Below are positions 63,346-64,000 of a DNA stretch of 64,000 nt, one piece after another. The DNA comes from Chitinophaga lutea (GTDB lineage: Bacteria; Bacteroidota; Bacteroidia; Chitinophagales; Chitinophagaceae). The stretch covers positions 1,364,001 to 1,428,000 of the forward strand of contig NZ_RPDH01000001.1 in assembly GCF_003813775.1 (NCBI RefSeq), in the 5' to 3' direction. Positions within the stretch are counted from its first letter, which is position 1. Every line of letters begins with the position of its first letter. The translations under genes were made by a program, and so were the position numbers. The notes under the pieces are model-generated. The model worked only from the letters and a program-made list of their open reading frames with translations, was not told the origin of the DNA and did not search any database.

Positions 63346-64000
63346 CCACAGGGTGCCGTTCACGCTATCGCGCGAAGCGCCCGTCACGGAAGCCAGCACG
63401 TTGGGCTGCTGGCGCCAGCGCAGCGCGCCGATGAGCGCCATTACCAATGCTTCCTTGTAGGCGGCCGTCTGCGCATCGGGCACGAGCACTTCGATACCCA
63501 GCGGGGCGAGCTGTTCAGTGATGCTTTTCACCAGGCATGCGTTGAAAGCGCCGCCGCCTGTTACCAGCAGTTTTTTCGGCCCCTCTTTGGCAACCGGCAG
63601 GCTTTGCGCCGCGGCGGCGGTTTGTGCGGCGATGTGCTCCACGTAAGTGCGGAGTTTTCCCTGAACAGACAGGGTATGGCGGGCAATCAGCGGCAACAGG
63701 ACGTCCGTGCCGAAGTCATTCGCGAGCGATTTGGGGAAAGGCTGGCTGTAATAGGGCTGGCTGTTCAGTTCCTGCAACAGCTTCGCATCCGTAACGCCGC
63801 CTGCGGCCAGCGCCCCGTTTTCATCGTATGCCTTACCGAGGGCGGCGGCCAGCGCGTCGAGCACGCGGTTGGCGGGACAGATATCGAAAGCGCGGAAGAG
63901 GTCCCCGTCGCGGGCGGAAATGTTGGCGATGCCGCCGAGGTTCAGCCAGTAGTCGTACCCGCCGAACAGCAGTTTTTCACCGATGGGCACGATGGGCGCA
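63331..64000 (-). CDS. anmK: Anhydro-N-acetylmuramic acid kinase (5' end outside window)
   Basis: AnmK phosphorylates 1,6-anhydro-MurNAc to MurNAc-6-phosphate in peptidoglycan recycling. About 222 C-terminal residues are present: [29 protein letters not shown] (metal/ATP region), [23 protein letters not shown] and [12 protein letters not shown]. The N terminus with its ATP-binding and catalytic Asp motifs is beyond the window, so the true start is not seen. It is convergent with ade, overlapping its 3' end. Confidence 0.95.
   Translation of the reverse strand, partial: APIVPIGEKLLFGGYDYWLNLGGIANISARDGDLFRAFDICPANRVLDALAAALGKAYDENGALAAGGVTDAKLLQELNSQPYYSQPFPKSLANDFGTDVLLPLIARHTLSVQGKLRTYVEHIAAQTAAAAQSLPVAKEGPKKLLVTGGGAFNACLVKSITEQLAPLGIEVLVPDAQTAAYKEALVMALIGALRWRQQPNVLASVTGASRDSVNGTLWLGEG

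Overview
The window looks like a chromosomal segment of a Bacteroidota bacterium, most likely Chitinophagaceae (Chitinophaga-like). Lineage markers are a SusC-type TonB receptor with the VVVGYGTQKR signature, DUF6452/DUF6048 and DUF4293 proteins, a malic enzyme fused to a phosphotransacetylase domain, an orphan ECF sigma factor, TAnnTTTG-type promoter elements and moderately high GC. It is gene-dense and mostly housekeeping. I saw no tRNA or rRNA gene, insertion sequence, prophage or CRISPR array. The first gene (SusC, cut at its 3' end) and the last (AnmK, cut at its 5' end) run off the window.

Layout. 1-6.2 kb: SusC receptor, LysE-type exporter, GH29 alpha-L-fucosidase and an NAD(P)-binding protein. 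A 12-bp perfect palindrome sits in the divergent SusC/LysE promoter region. 6.5-13 kb: M13 metallopeptidase, small membrane protein, RarA, PBP1C. The 3' end of rarA is imperfectly duplicated in tandem, and the second copy supplies the stop codon of the convergent pbpC. 13-20 kb: thioester alpha-2-macroglobulin lipoprotein (classic partner of PBP1C) and a ModF-like tandem ABC ATPase. 20-25 kb: ElaA-like acetyltransferase, a SUKH (SMI1/KNR4) protein with a 15-unit RGG tail, a solitary class I terpene synthase and a hybrid histidine kinase. 25-31 kb: uvrA (first copy) with DUF6452/DUF6048 downstream, and fabF. 31-35.4 kb: glucosaminidase, two SGNH hydrolases and an MBOAT acyltransferase, all on the minus strand, which look like a cell-envelope O-acetylation unit.

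35.4-36.1 kb is a gene-free, highly structured region with a plus-strand terminator but no plus-strand ORF, so it is a candidate non-coding RNA. 36-45.7 kb: aspS, FAD oxidase, sucD, MlaF/MlaE lipid transporter, a protein with kinase-like motifs, DUF2059 and MaeB. 45.8-50.1 kb: DUF4293, a second full-length uvrA and an ECF sigma factor. 50.1-50.6 kb is another gene-free stretch full of short degenerate repeats; it shares a 10-mer with the 35.9 kb region. 50.6-56.3 kb: EamA transporter, thiolase, then an RNA-modification cluster of rlmN, an S4-type pseudouridine synthase with an unusual N-terminal array of 22-residue charged repeats, and an RluA-family synthase. 56.5-64 kb: S41 protease lipoprotein, peroxiredoxin, a hypothetical gene, WYL regulator, LolA-like periplasmic protein, adenine deaminase and AnmK.

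No single large unknown system stands out. The best candidates for new biology are the SUKH-RGG fusion, the structured intergenic region at 35.6-35.9 kb, the kinase-like protein beside mlaEF, the solitary terpene synthase, the repeat-bearing pseudouridine synthase, and the rarA tail duplication. Functions are inferred from reading motifs by eye; no database search was run.
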